64,000 nt of DNA from Muribaculaceae bacterium (GTDB lineage: Bacteria > Bacteroidota > Bacteroidia > Bacteroidales > Muribaculaceae), in contig JAFQAS010000058.1 of the NCBI GenBank assembly GCA_017399915.1, positions 1 through 64,000 on the forward strand. The letters run 5' to 3'. The notes beneath the pieces were generated by a model that was not told where the DNA came from, did not search any database, and saw only the letters and a list, made by a program, of their open reading frames with translations. Both the position numbers and the translations under genes were made by a program. Positions 53,669 through 62,604 of the stretch are shown here, one piece after another. Within the stretch, counting starts at the first letter, position 1; every line of letters begins with the position of its first letter.

Positions 53669-55426
53669 TTACCACATGAAATTTTGTGACAATGAATTAG
53701 TGTTGCCACAATTATCTGTTACTATTAACGTTAATTTGTGATTTTTTCCTCGTGCAATATGTTTTGTGTTGAGTTTGTAGCTGATTGTTGCATTTTTGTT
53801 GTCGGCTTCAAATTTTACCCATTTGCCATCAATCTCTCCGCGATAATTTTTTATGCCACTAAAATTATCGGAGATAACTAATGTGACTATCCCATTGTTG
53901 CCCCACGAAAAGTGGTTTATCGGGTTGATTTTAGGGGCAATGGTATCGGTTGTTACAGCATATTCGCCAAAACGACTCACGTAGGCAATCATTTCGCCGT
54001 TTTTATAATGAGAATAAACAGCGCTTTTATTTCCGTTCCTCACTCGTGCAATACAATATTTTGCTTTGTCAGAAATCGTGTCGTGATCAACCTTTATTGC
54101 CATGCGAAAGGCTCGTGCGATAGGAGTGTAGTCATTTCCAATCAAGTATGATGATGATAAGAAATTGTTGTTTTGTTTTTGTTCTACATCAACATAAATA
54201 TCTTCGTAGAAGGAGCCTTCATAAAATTTTAATGAGAGTCCACCTATTGAATGTTGCTCTGAAGTGTTTAATTTTACAAGTTTCCCTTTTGGAGATTCTG
54301 ATGGAGTAATTTCAGTTTGTAATCCGTGGATAGTAAATGGCACAGACGATGAGTTGCCATATTCATCGGTCATAATAAACTCGCAATTATATGGGCGTTG
54401 TTCGGTGATGTTGATAGCCCCACCATCGAGCGATGATTCAACCATAGTTCCCAAGGGTTTTGATTGAGGAATGCGAATATACATATTCCAATTGCCGGTA
54501 TTTCCTAAATCTTGATAATCAACCAACGTGTTGATGGCGCGAGTAGCTTCCATGCGGAATCTATCGATAGTGCGTCGATATACCTCATTGCCATCAACTT
54601 TTAGTACAAGGTGTTTTATGCCATATATATTATGAGAATCGGTCATATAGTCATTCGCTCTGATTGCAGGATAAACTTTTCCCCATGCAAAGAAGTTGTA
54701 TATGCCACCTGGAAAAACATCTACATATACTGCGTTTTTATTGCCGTTGATCGCACCTGAGGTCTTGTCGGGATAAAGGATAAGTGTACTTGCAGTTGGT
54801 GCTACGTTGTCGGGAATAAGGTTTTTAAAGTAGGGTAGAGGGTCAAGCGCATCTCCCGTTGCAGTGTGGCGTACTTCCATATGTAAGTGTGGCCCAAATG
54901 AGTATCCACTATTGCCGCTATATGCAATGATATCGCCTTTTTTTACCGGGAAGTCATTTTCGTCAAATCGCATTGTAATGGCAAATGTTTCGAGAGCATA
55001 TTGACGAGCGTCGATAACAGAATCAATTTGTGGCGCAAATTTATTTAAGTGCCCATATACGGTAGTGAGTCCCGATGCTGGGTGTGTTACATATATAGCT
55101 CGACCATAACCACCTCCCGATACACTGATTTGCGACACATAACCATCATCGGCACAATGTATAGGGTGTCCTATAGTACTTTGAGTTTTGAAGTCAATGC
55201 CTCCATGAAAATGGTTTGAACGAAGCTCTCCGAAGTTCCCACTTAGTTGTAATGGGAAATCAAAGGGACGATGGAGCTCAATGTTTGCTTGAGGAGCTCG
55301 TTCGTTTAGTGGAGCTATTGAATATGGCTTGGGTGACACAAACGTGTTATTGTTGTCAGCAAGTTCGCAGCTTGAGATTGCGAATAATGTAACTATGGCA
55401 AATGATACTAATTGGTATAATTTCAT
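53669..55426 (-). CDS. M23-family peptidoglycan peptidase, lipoprotein
   Basis: A 585-residue LytM-type zinc endopeptidase anchored as a lipoprotein (FAIVTLFAISSC, Cys about 20). The M23 domain is at about 55-215, with HFHGGIDF (H-x3-D) and FGPHLHMEVRH (HxH), so the zinc site is complete. About 370 residues of beta-rich sequence follow, with no domain that I can name. It follows a GH9 gene by 12 nt, so the two are co-transcribed. Confidence 0.9.
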   Translation of the reverse strand: MKLYQLVSFAIVTLFAISSCELADNNNTFVSPKPYSIAPLNERAPQANIELHRPFDFPLQLSGNFGELRSNHFHGGIDFKTQSTIGHPIHCADDGYVSQISVSGGGYGRAIYVTHPASGLTTVYGHLNKFAPQIDSVIDARQYALETFAITMRFDENDFPVKKGDIIAYSGNSGYSFGPHLHMEVRHTATGDALDPLPYFKNLIPDNVAPTASTLILYPDKTSGAINGNKNAVYVDVFPGGIYNFFAWGKVYPAIRANDYMTDSHNIYGIKHLVLKVDGNEVYRRTIDRFRMEATRAINTLVDYQDLGNTGNWNMYIRIPQSKPLGTMVESSLDGGAINITEQRPYNCEFIMTDEYGNSSSVPFTIHGLQTEITPSESPKGKLVKLNTSEQHSIGGLSLKFYEGSFYEDIYVDVEQKQNNNFLSSSYLIGNDYTPIARAFRMAIKVDHDTISDKAKYCIARVRNGNKSAVYSHYKNGEMIAYVSRFGEYAVTTDTIAPKINPINHFSWGNNGIVTLVISDNFSGIKNYRGEIDGKWVKFEADNKNATISYKLNTKHIARGKNHKLTLIVTDNCGNTNSLSQNFMW

Positions 55427-55438
55427 TATCTTAATGAT

Positions 55439-57223
55439 TTATTTGGCTTCAGTGGCTAAGATGCCAAGAAATATTGTAGTAGAGGCTGTTCCGTCCATTG
55501 TAGGCTCGTTGGTTGAATAGTCGCTATAGTCATCGTGATACACCACTGTGTTGTTTTGAAATTGAGCGTATTTATCCTCATTGCGAAGGTGAACACCTTT
55601 GAGCGACTTGAATATATTGCAATAAACCGGTCCGTCAACCAATCCTCCGGTAACCTGAATTTTATTTAGATTAGTAAGTGCTGAGTGAGGGTCGCGTGGA
55701 TAATCGCCATCAGAGGGTAATCCTACAATCATACATTTACCCCATGGATTCACTCCAAAGAGCCAATCGCGCATTGATGTTTCCATCTCACGGAATTGAT
55801 TATCATGAGTTATTTTTCGATACAACATGGCTTGTGTCACCATTGCAACGGTGAGATTATTGGAGCACCATATAAATGGTATGCCATTATAGAAAGCGTT
55901 GCTTTCACCACGCTCTGATACACGTTGTAGACCACTGCGCACATTTCGAGTAAATTCGTTGCTAACTTTCTCGTTGTTGCTATCGGCAAGTAAAATATGT
56001 CCTAAATTATAGAATGGATACCATTGATAATGGTGTGCCGAATCTGCACCCATCCATGGAGTAATAGGTTCTTGACGGCCATATTCTACAGCGTCATTTA
56101 AGTATTTGGAGTAACCTGTGTTTATAAATTGCATCGCAGCAGCTAATTCCATATCATCTACCCAATTATCTTCTTCATAATAATATGGAGAAGTGCATGG
56201 TGCCGTTTGGCAAGCCCCGGGATTGGCTTTAGCTAAATCGTATGCAATGACCGAACGACGTTCTAACTCATCAGCAAAGTCTGGATCTATGACGCCGAAA
56301 ATTATCGCCCCTAATGCGAATGTAGAGCTGAATTTGCCAACCGACGATGCCAATCCTTTGCTGTCGTTGAGATTGCCCATCAATCCATAAGGATAACCTG
56401 CACAAGGATATACGGGGCGTTGTTTTCCCTCGCCCCAACCATAATCGACCTTGTCATCGGCAGGCAACACTGCCATGCGGTGGTCGCGGTCATCGGCTAT
56501 CTGGTTGAGGAATAGGGTGTCGTTAGGGTTCATTTTAATCATCCATTCAAGTCCCCATCGGGCTTCATCAAGAATATCGGCAATTCCATTGCTTCCTTTT
56601 TGCCCTTTGGCATCAAAATTATCTTCCCATATGTCGGGATTTAAATGATATGCCATGAGCATTTGGGTAGTGGCATTAGCGCTTGTTGTGAGATATTGTA
56701 GATAATCAGAGGCATCGTGCCACCCACCGGTAACATCAATATAGGTGCCATCTTTTTCTCCACTCAACACCAATATGCCATCATGACGGTGGCATGAGTC
56801 GCCAAGCGAAGGATTGTAGCCACAACGTTGTTGACGCATATAATATAATGGAACTTCTTGTGCACCATAATACACATCATTGCTAATGCGAATAGTCGAT
56901 GACTCATCGCCATATCCTACTAACTTATATTCACCGGGAGTATTGATTGAAGAGAAATATATGCGAGCACACATCTCCATCGGTTCCCATGCTTGTGTTA
57001 TCTTGATAGAGTCAACTTTGTACTTTTTGCCATTGCTTTTGTCTTTGATGCTAAATCCTTTTGCTGAGATATTATCAATGTTTTTGGGCATCATTGCTAC
57101 GGCCACTTTGATATCTTTTTCAAGATAACCTAACTGATTAACTCTATAATATACATTTGTGGCATTGGCGCATATTATGGCACCAATGATAAATAGAAAC
57201 AATGTCTTTATGCGTGATGTCAT
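55439..57223 (-). CDS. Glycoside hydrolase family 9 enzyme (endoglucanase type)
   Basis: A 594-residue exported enzyme; the start at 57223 gives a signal peptide ending ICANA. An Ig-like CelD_N domain (YYRVNQLGYLEKDIKVAV) precedes the GH9 (alpha/alpha)6 barrel. The nucleophile/base motif is GGWHDASDY and the mid motif is DNWVDDMELAAAMQF. LFGVNPWGKCMIVG and DYPRDPHSA line the cleft, and STNEPTMDGTAS carries the acid Glu. All catalytic residues are present. It acts on beta-1,4-glucan or a related polymer; exact substrate unknown. Confidence 0.92.
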   Translation of the reverse strand: MTSRIKTLFLFIIGAIICANATNVYYRVNQLGYLEKDIKVAVAMMPKNIDNISAKGFSIKDKSNGKKYKVDSIKITQAWEPMEMCARIYFSSINTPGEYKLVGYGDESSTIRISNDVYYGAQEVPLYYMRQQRCGYNPSLGDSCHRHDGILVLSGEKDGTYIDVTGGWHDASDYLQYLTTSANATTQMLMAYHLNPDIWEDNFDAKGQKGSNGIADILDEARWGLEWMIKMNPNDTLFLNQIADDRDHRMAVLPADDKVDYGWGEGKQRPVYPCAGYPYGLMGNLNDSKGLASSVGKFSSTFALGAIIFGVIDPDFADELERRSVIAYDLAKANPGACQTAPCTSPYYYEEDNWVDDMELAAAMQFINTGYSKYLNDAVEYGRQEPITPWMGADSAHHYQWYPFYNLGHILLADSNNEKVSNEFTRNVRSGLQRVSERGESNAFYNGIPFIWCSNNLTVAMVTQAMLYRKITHDNQFREMETSMRDWLFGVNPWGKCMIVGLPSDGDYPRDPHSALTNLNKIQVTGGLVDGPVYCNIFKSLKGVHLRNEDKYAQFQNNTVVYHDDYSDYSTNEPTMDGTASTTIFLGILATEAK

Positions 57224-57264
57224 GTTTATTCCTTTAAAAATTGACATTCTTGACCAAGATTTTA

Positions 57265-57272
57265 CAAAGATA
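57265..57272 (-). promoter_or_regulatory. Promoter of the GH9-M23 operon
   Basis: CAAAGATA is TATCTTTG on the minus strand, 42 bp before the start codon. Confidence 0.6.
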
Positions 57273-57409
57273 AGCAATATAAACGAAAAAGGTTGTTAAT
57301 GTAAGATAAATAAATGCGTTAATTTAAACCATTCTGCCATTTAGCTATCAAATGATGTACAAACCGGTTTAAATGAAAGCAAATTTTTTAATTAAAAACA
57401 CATTGAGTT

Positions 57410-57916
57410 ATGAAACGTAAATTATTAAGCATAGCATTTGTTGCAATTTCAGCATTGATGATAACAGCAGTTGCAAACGATAAAAAAGATCTCAAAGATG
57501 GTGGACATAAAGAATCGTGCAAGCATCATAAGATGGATAAAGGGCAACGTCACGCTCGCCCTCATTTCAACCCATTTGAAGGAATAAACTTAAACGATAA
57601 GCAAAAAGAGCAATTAAAAGAGCTAAAGGCTGAACGTAAAAAGGAGTTTGAAAAGAATAAAAAAGAACGCAAAAACCAACAAAAGGCTTATCGTCAAAAA
57701 AAACGCGACGGTCACAAAAAACAGCTTGGTGAAATGAAAAAGATTCTTACTCAAGACCAATATGTGAAATACCTCGAAAATATCGCGATGAGCAGACCAA
57801 TGCACAAAAAGGGTTTTGCCAAAAAAGGAGATTACGGAAAACGTCACAATCACCCCGGTTTCCGTCCCAAAGGGAAAATTACTCCAATGGAAAAAACACA
57901 AGAGGTTTCAGAATAA
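57410..57916 (+). CDS. Exported Lys/His-rich helical protein, Spy/LTxxQ-like
   Basis: A 168-residue protein with a signal peptide (to about residue 22, TAVANDKK) and a strongly basic mature part. A His-rich patch (SCKHHKMDKGQRHARPH) is followed by a helix (LNDKQKEQLKELKAERKKEF), then LGEMKKILTQDQYVKYLENI, which has the LTxxQ form of Spy/CpxP periplasmic chaperones. The C-terminus is again Lys/His-rich. It may protect envelope proteins or bind metal. Monocistronic. Confidence 0.7.
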   Translation: MKRKLLSIAFVAISALMITAVANDKKDLKDGGHKESCKHHKMDKGQRHARPHFNPFEGINLNDKQKEQLKELKAERKKEFEKNKKERKNQQKAYRQKKRDGHKKQLGEMKKILTQDQYVKYLENIAMSRPMHKKGFAKKGDYGKRHNHPGFRPKGKITPMEKTQEVSE

Positions 57917-57928
57917 AAACGAATAAAC

Positions 57929-57962
57929 AAAGAGGTTGCAACTAACAAGTTGCAACCTCTTT
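57929..57962. terminator. Bidirectional terminator
   Basis: A perfect 15-bp stem, 57929-57943 with 57948-57962 (loop AACA), between convergent genes. Confidence 0.9.
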
Positions 57963-57981
57963 AGTATGATTTAGAAAAGAA

Positions 57982-59343
57982 TTATTTTCCTTTTTCGGCA
58001 GATGTTTCTTTGATTATAAACACTGAGAGAGCGCCGAGGATAAGTAGTACGCCTGCAAGAACAAGCATGCTGTCTTGTGCTGCAATTTCGCCATTAGGAG
58101 TGAGTAGAGATACACACACACCACCTAATGAAGCTGCCACGATTTGAGGTAGGCAGATTGTTCCATTAAACAAGCCTAAATATGTGCCCATATTTTTGCC
58201 TGATAAAGAGTTGGTGAGAATGGTGAATGGTAAAGCTAACATTGCCGCCCATGCACAACCAATAAGAGCGTATGATACAAACAACATATATTGATCGGTG
58301 ATAAAATATGTTGAGATGAAACCGATAGCTCCTAATATAAGACTTAATGAATAAGCAAACTTGCGATTCTTGATCATAGGAATAACAATAGCCCAAAGAA
58401 CAGAGCCGATAGCTTGTACCGCGAATAATACACCTACCCAGTCGCCGGCGGCTTGATATTGTTTTGATGCCACATCGAGCACTAATACTCCATCTTTCAT
58501 TATGGTAGGAGTATTGAATGTGCTTTCTGCGATAGCTCCATTTGTATAAGTCCACATATACATAAATGCAGCCCAACAGAAGAATTGTACTAACCCAACA
58601 GTCCAGAATGTTTTAGGAGCTTTGATGAGCAATTGAATCATATTTGTTTTTTCATCTTTGCTGTCTTCTGAAATGCCATGATATTCAGCATATTGTTTCG
58701 GAGGCATTTCTTTTACGGTCATAGTGGTATATATGACACACAAAATAAGAATGATAGCACCAATGTAGAATGACCATTTTACAGAGTCGGGAATTTCGCC
58801 TGTAGCAGCAACACTGGCAATCCCTATTGCTGTAAAAATGTATGGGAATAAATATCCAACAAGGCTACCTGCATTGCAAAGGAAACTTTGAATAGAGTAG
58901 GCAAGGCCTTTTTGTTTTTCATTAACCATATCGCCCACCATCATTTTAAATGGTTGCATAGCCATGTTGATAGAGGTGTCGAGGAACATTAGTGACACAA
59001 GTCCGAATATCATTGCAGCGCCAACGCCAAAACCGAAACTTCCGGCATTAGGGAGCATGCACATGACTAATACAGATACAAGAGCTCCAATGAATAGGTA
59101 AGGTATGCGACGACCGAAACGAGTCCAAGTATTGTCGCTCCATTTCCCAACAAGAGGTTGAACTATAATACCCATCAATGGGGGGAGGATCCAGAAGAAG
59201 CTTAAGTCGTGAGGATCGGCACCCAATGTGGCGAATATTCGCGAAATGTTAGCACTTTGGAGGGCGTATGCGATTTGTACGCCGAAGAATCCGAAACTAA
59301 GATTCCATAGTTTCCAAAAACTTAAATCGGGTTTTGTTTTCAT
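57982..59343 (-). CDS. MFS sugar transporter (GPH/SLC45-like)
   Basis: A 453-residue inner-membrane carrier with about 12 hydrophobic helices. The N-terminus (FWKLWNLSFGFFGVQIAYALQ) and loop motifs DPHDLSFFWILPPLMGIIVQP and GKWSDNTWTRFGRRIPYL are typical of maltose/sucrose-type symporters of Bacteroidetes. It follows nfo by 32 nt on the same strand. The nearby pullulanase and GH9 genes suggest oligosaccharide import, but substrate is not shown. Confidence 0.9.
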   Translation of the reverse strand: MKTKPDLSFWKLWNLSFGFFGVQIAYALQSANISRIFATLGADPHDLSFFWILPPLMGIIVQPLVGKWSDNTWTRFGRRIPYLFIGALVSVLVMCMLPNAGSFGFGVGAAMIFGLVSLMFLDTSINMAMQPFKMMVGDMVNEKQKGLAYSIQSFLCNAGSLVGYLFPYIFTAIGIASVAATGEIPDSVKWSFYIGAIILILCVIYTTMTVKEMPPKQYAEYHGISEDSKDEKTNMIQLLIKAPKTFWTVGLVQFFCWAAFMYMWTYTNGAIAESTFNTPTIMKDGVLVLDVASKQYQAAGDWVGVLFAVQAIGSVLWAIVIPMIKNRKFAYSLSLILGAIGFISTYFITDQYMLFVSYALIGCAWAAMLALPFTILTNSLSGKNMGTYLGLFNGTICLPQIVAASLGGVCVSLLTPNGEIAAQDSMLVLAGVLLILGALSVFIIKETSAEKGK

Positions 59344-59375
59344 GTTTTAAAATGTAAGTTGATATAATTATTAAT

Positions 59376-60218
59376 TTATTTAATTAGCGATTTTAACCAC
59401 GCGATTTCTTGAGCCCAAATTGATTCATCGGGAGTTTCAAGAATTAGAGGAATATTATCCATGCGAGGGTCGTTCATCAAGAAAGAGAAGAAATCGGCAC
59501 CAAGTACTCCATTTCCAAGTGTTTCATGGCGGTCAACCTTTGATGCAAGGCCTTTTTTAGTGTCGTTGAGGTGCATACCGCTAAGATATTGGAAGCCAAT
59601 AATCTCATCAAATCTGCGCCAAGTATCGGCATATCCGTCAATTGTGGATAGGTCATATCCGGCAGCAAACGCATGGCATGAATCAATACATACACCCACA
59701 CGCGTTTTATCTTCAACTTTGTCTATTATATGAGCAATTTGTTCAAAAGAATAGCCGAGGTTTGAGCCTTGACCGGCAGTGTTTTCAATCACAGCTTTTA
59801 CACCCGATGTTTTTTCGAGTGTGATATTGATTGAAGCCGCAATGAGGTCGAGGCAATCGTCAACGGGCATCATCTTTAAATGGCTGCCCGGGTGAAAGTT
59901 GAGTAGTGTCAATCCTAATTGCTCGCAACGTTGCATCTCGTCGAGAAATGCTTCGCGCGACTTCTCGAGTTTCTCAGCTTCGGGAGCTCCAAGATTGATT
60001 AAATAACTATCGTGGGGCAATATTTGAGATGGGGTGTAGCCATATTTGGCGCAATTCTCTTTAAAGGCCTCTGCTTCTTTGTCGCTAATAGGCTTAGAGG
60101 TCCATCGAGATGGATTGCGGGTAAATAATGCAAAAGCATCGGCACCAATCGCATGTGCATTAATTGGTGCTTGACTCACACCATTACTTGCCGAAACATG
60201 TGCTCCTATAAATTTCAT
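59376..60218 (-). CDS. nfo: Endonuclease IV
   Basis: Cuts the DNA backbone 5' of abasic sites and trims 3' blocks in base excision repair. 280 residues, full length. The zinc-barrel motifs are present: [77 protein letters not shown] and ILETPD. It lies divergent from a tRNA/rRNA methyltransferase gene. Confidence 0.97.
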   Translation of the reverse strand: MKFIGAHVSASNGVSQAPINAHAIGADAFALFTRNPSRWTSKPISDKEAEAFKENCAKYGYTPSQILPHDSYLINLGAPEAEKLEKSREAFLDEMQRCEQLGLTLLNFHPGSHLKMMPVDDCLDLIAASINITLEKTSGVKAVIENTAGQGSNLGYSFEQIAHIIDKVEDKTRVGVCIDSCHAFAAGYDLSTIDGYADTWRRFDEIIGFQYLSGMHLNDTKKGLASKVDRHETLGNGVLGADFFSFLMNDPRMDNIPLILETPDESIWAQEIAWLKSLIK

Positions 60219-60246
60219 TAATAGACGAATTTTGAAAAATTATCTA

Positions 60247-60254
60247 CAAAGATA
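60247..60254 (-). promoter_or_regulatory. nfo promoter
   Basis: CAAAGATA is TATCTTTG on the minus strand, 29 bp before the ATG. Confidence 0.6.
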
Positions 60255-60369
60255 CTAAACACTTTTGATTCGTGATAAAAACATGTTGTAAAACATTGAA
60301 AAAAGCGCATAGATAAACAAAAAATCACACCAAACGGGGTAAAATGATGAAGAATTGCCAAGAATGTTG

Positions 60370-60377
60370 TATCTTTG
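60370..60377 (+). promoter_or_regulatory. Promoter almost touching the TrmH-family start
   Basis: TATCTTTG ends 7 nt before the ATG at 60385, so any transcript has little or no leader. It also rules out the in-frame start at 60355. Confidence 0.6.
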
Positions 60378-60384
60378 TTTTATT

Positions 60385-61143
60385 ATGATTGAGCTTACAA
60401 ATAATCTCCGTAAAATGGTGGCTTCGCTTGGGAACGTTCGCAATCGCCGAGAAGAAGGTTGCTTTGTTGCCGAGGGAACGAAATGTGTTATTGATACTTG
60501 GAATTCATTTAAGTGTAAATATCTGTTTGCTACTACTGCATGGATTGAACAGCATGAAAAAGAGTTGCCTAATGCGCAACCAATTGTGGTGAAACGTGCC
60601 GATATGGAGCGCATGAGCCAGTTGTCGACACCAACGCAAGTGCTGGCGGTGTATGAAATGCCTCAAGTGACATTTGATGAGAATGGATTATCTTCAAATT
60701 TAATAATTGCGCTCGACCGAGTGCAAGATCCGGGAAATTTAGGCACGATTATTAGAATCGCTGATTGGTTTGGTATCACCGATATAGTGTGTTCTCCCGA
60801 AACAGTAGATGTATATAATCCAAAAGTTGTACAAGCCACAATGGGTGCGATATCACGAGTAAAAGTGCATTATCTTGACCTTGCTGAGTTGATAAAACGC
60901 AACCCCGATATTCCGGTTTATGGCACCTTTCTTGATGGGAGAAATATTTATGAAACATCGCTCACTCCTCATGGGATTGTAGTAATGGGAAATGAAGGTC
61001 AAGGTATTTCAGATGAAATAGGACGCCTCATAAAACGCCGATTATTTATTCCATCATATCCACAAGAGCGACCTACATCGGAGTCGTTAAATGTGGGAAT
61101 GGCTACAGCTATAACTGTAGCAGAATTTCGAAGAAGAATATAA
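60385..61143 (+). CDS. TrmH/SpoU-family RNA 2'-O-methyltransferase
   Basis: A 252-residue methyltransferase that adds a 2'-O-methyl group to tRNA or rRNA using SAM. An N-terminal substrate-binding domain (EGCFVAEGTKCVID) is followed by the SPOUT knot domain with LDRVQDPGNLGTIIRIADWF, GIVVMGNEGQGIS and IPSYPQERPTSESLNVGMATAI. All three SpoU motifs are complete. RNA target unclear. radA begins 24 nt downstream. Confidence 0.93.
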   Translation: MIELTNNLRKMVASLGNVRNRREEGCFVAEGTKCVIDTWNSFKCKYLFATTAWIEQHEKELPNAQPIVVKRADMERMSQLSTPTQVLAVYEMPQVTFDENGLSSNLIIALDRVQDPGNLGTIIRIADWFGITDIVCSPETVDVYNPKVVQATMGAISRVKVHYLDLAELIKRNPDIPVYGTFLDGRNIYETSLTPHGIVVMGNEGQGISDEIGRLIKRRLFIPSYPQERPTSESLNVGMATAITVAEFRRRI

Positions 61144-61167
61144 TCCAACATATAGCACATATAGTTT

Positions 61168-62529
61168 ATGGCAAAAGTAAAATCAATGTGGTTTTGTAAC
61201 TCATGTGGCGCCGATTCTCCAAAATGGGAAGGTCGATGCCCGTCGTGTGGCGAATGGGGTACAATGGTTGAAGAAAAAGTTTCGTCAAAGCAAAATCGAG
61301 GCACAAAATCTACTCGAGTGGCAAAAAGTACTCCGCAAAAGGTTTCTGAAATAAAAGCAATGACAGAGCCTCGCATTCATATGCCAAGTGAGGAACTTAA
61401 TCGTGTGCTTGGAGGAGGACTTGTTGCCGGTTCATTGGTGCTTATTGGGGGCGAACCGGGTATCGGGAAATCAACATTGGTTTTACAAAATATACTTTCG
61501 ATAAAGTCAAAAACAATATTATATGTATCGGGCGAGGAGAGCGCTACACAATTAAAATTGCGAGCCGATCGTATCGGTCGCCAAAGCGATAATTGTTATA
61601 TTGTGTGTGAAACATCGCTTGAAAATATTTTTGACCACATCGAAGAGGTACAGCCACAGATTCTTATAGTAGATTCAATTCAAACAATTGCCACTGATGC
61701 GATTGAATCATCGGCAGGAAGTGTGAGCCAAGTGCGCGAATGTTCGGCACAATTGCTCAAATATGCCAAAGAGAGTGGGGTGCCTGTGTTGCTTATTGGA
61801 CATATTAATAAAGAAGGAAGTATTGCGGGTCCCAAAGTACTTGAGCATATTGTTGATGCCGTATTGCAATTTGAGGGAGACCGTCAATATATGTATCGCA
61901 TACTTCGCTCTATAAAGAATCGTTTTGGAAGTACATCTGAATTGGGTATATATGAGATGTGTCAGCGAGGGTTGCGTGAAGTAACTAATCCGTCAGAAAT
62001 GTTATTGTCACATAGTGATGAAGAATTATCTGGGGTTGCAATTGGTGTGACACTTGAAGGGATTCGCCCATTCCTTATTGAGGCGCAAGCCTTGGTGAGC
62101 ACTGCTGCATACGGCACACCTCAACGCTCGGTTACAGGTTTTGACTCAAAACGCATGAATATGCTTCTTGCTGTGCTTGAAAAGCGTGTAGGGTTTAAGC
62201 TTGTGCAAAAAGATGTGTTTTTAAATATTGCAGGAGGATTGAAGGTTAATGATCCGGCACTCGATTTAGCTGTGATTTGTGCAATATTAGCATCAAATGT
62301 GGATATGGCTATTCCTAAAGGAATATGTATGTCGGGCGAAGTTGGCTTATCGGGTGAAATACGTCCTATTACACGCATTGAACAACGTATTATGGAAGCT
62401 GAAAAACTCGGAATGAAAACAATTATCATTCCACGCAACAATCTTAAAGGAATTGATACTTCTCGCCTAAAAATAAAAATCGAAGAGGTGTCGAAGGTTG
62501 AAGAAGCATTCAAGTTATTGTTTGCGTAA
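61168..62529 (+). CDS. radA: DNA repair protein RadA/Sms
   Basis: A RecA-related ATPase that helps branch migration in recombination and repair. 453 residues. A zinc finger (FCNSCGADSPKWEGRCPSCGEW, C4) is at 9-30. The ATPase has Walker A GGEPGIGKSTL and Walker B ILIVDSIQT, then the RadA motif KNRFGSTSELGIYEM. A Lon-like domain fills the C-terminus (MSGEVGLSGEIRPI). It shares an operon with the TrmH-family gene. Confidence 0.97.
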   Translation: MAKVKSMWFCNSCGADSPKWEGRCPSCGEWGTMVEEKVSSKQNRGTKSTRVAKSTPQKVSEIKAMTEPRIHMPSEELNRVLGGGLVAGSLVLIGGEPGIGKSTLVLQNILSIKSKTILYVSGEESATQLKLRADRIGRQSDNCYIVCETSLENIFDHIEEVQPQILIVDSIQTIATDAIESSAGSVSQVRECSAQLLKYAKESGVPVLLIGHINKEGSIAGPKVLEHIVDAVLQFEGDRQYMYRILRSIKNRFGSTSELGIYEMCQRGLREVTNPSEMLLSHSDEELSGVAIGVTLEGIRPFLIEAQALVSTAAYGTPQRSVTGFDSKRMNMLLAVLEKRVGFKLVQKDVFLNIAGGLKVNDPALDLAVICAILASNVDMAIPKGICMSGEVGLSGEIRPITRIEQRIMEAEKLGMKTIIIPRNNLKGIDTSRLKIKIEEVSKVEEAFKLLFA

Positions 62530-62554
62530 AATAGCTGTCTAAAAAAATATACAA

Positions 62555-62584
62555 AATAAAGCCGAGCATTTGCCCGGCTTTATT
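62555..62584. terminator. Bidirectional terminator
   Basis: AATAAAGCCG (62555-62564) pairs perfectly with CGGCTTTATT (62575-62584), between convergent radA and the pullulanase gene. Confidence 0.85.
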
Positions 62585-62604
62585 CGTTATTATGTATGGA
62601 TGAG

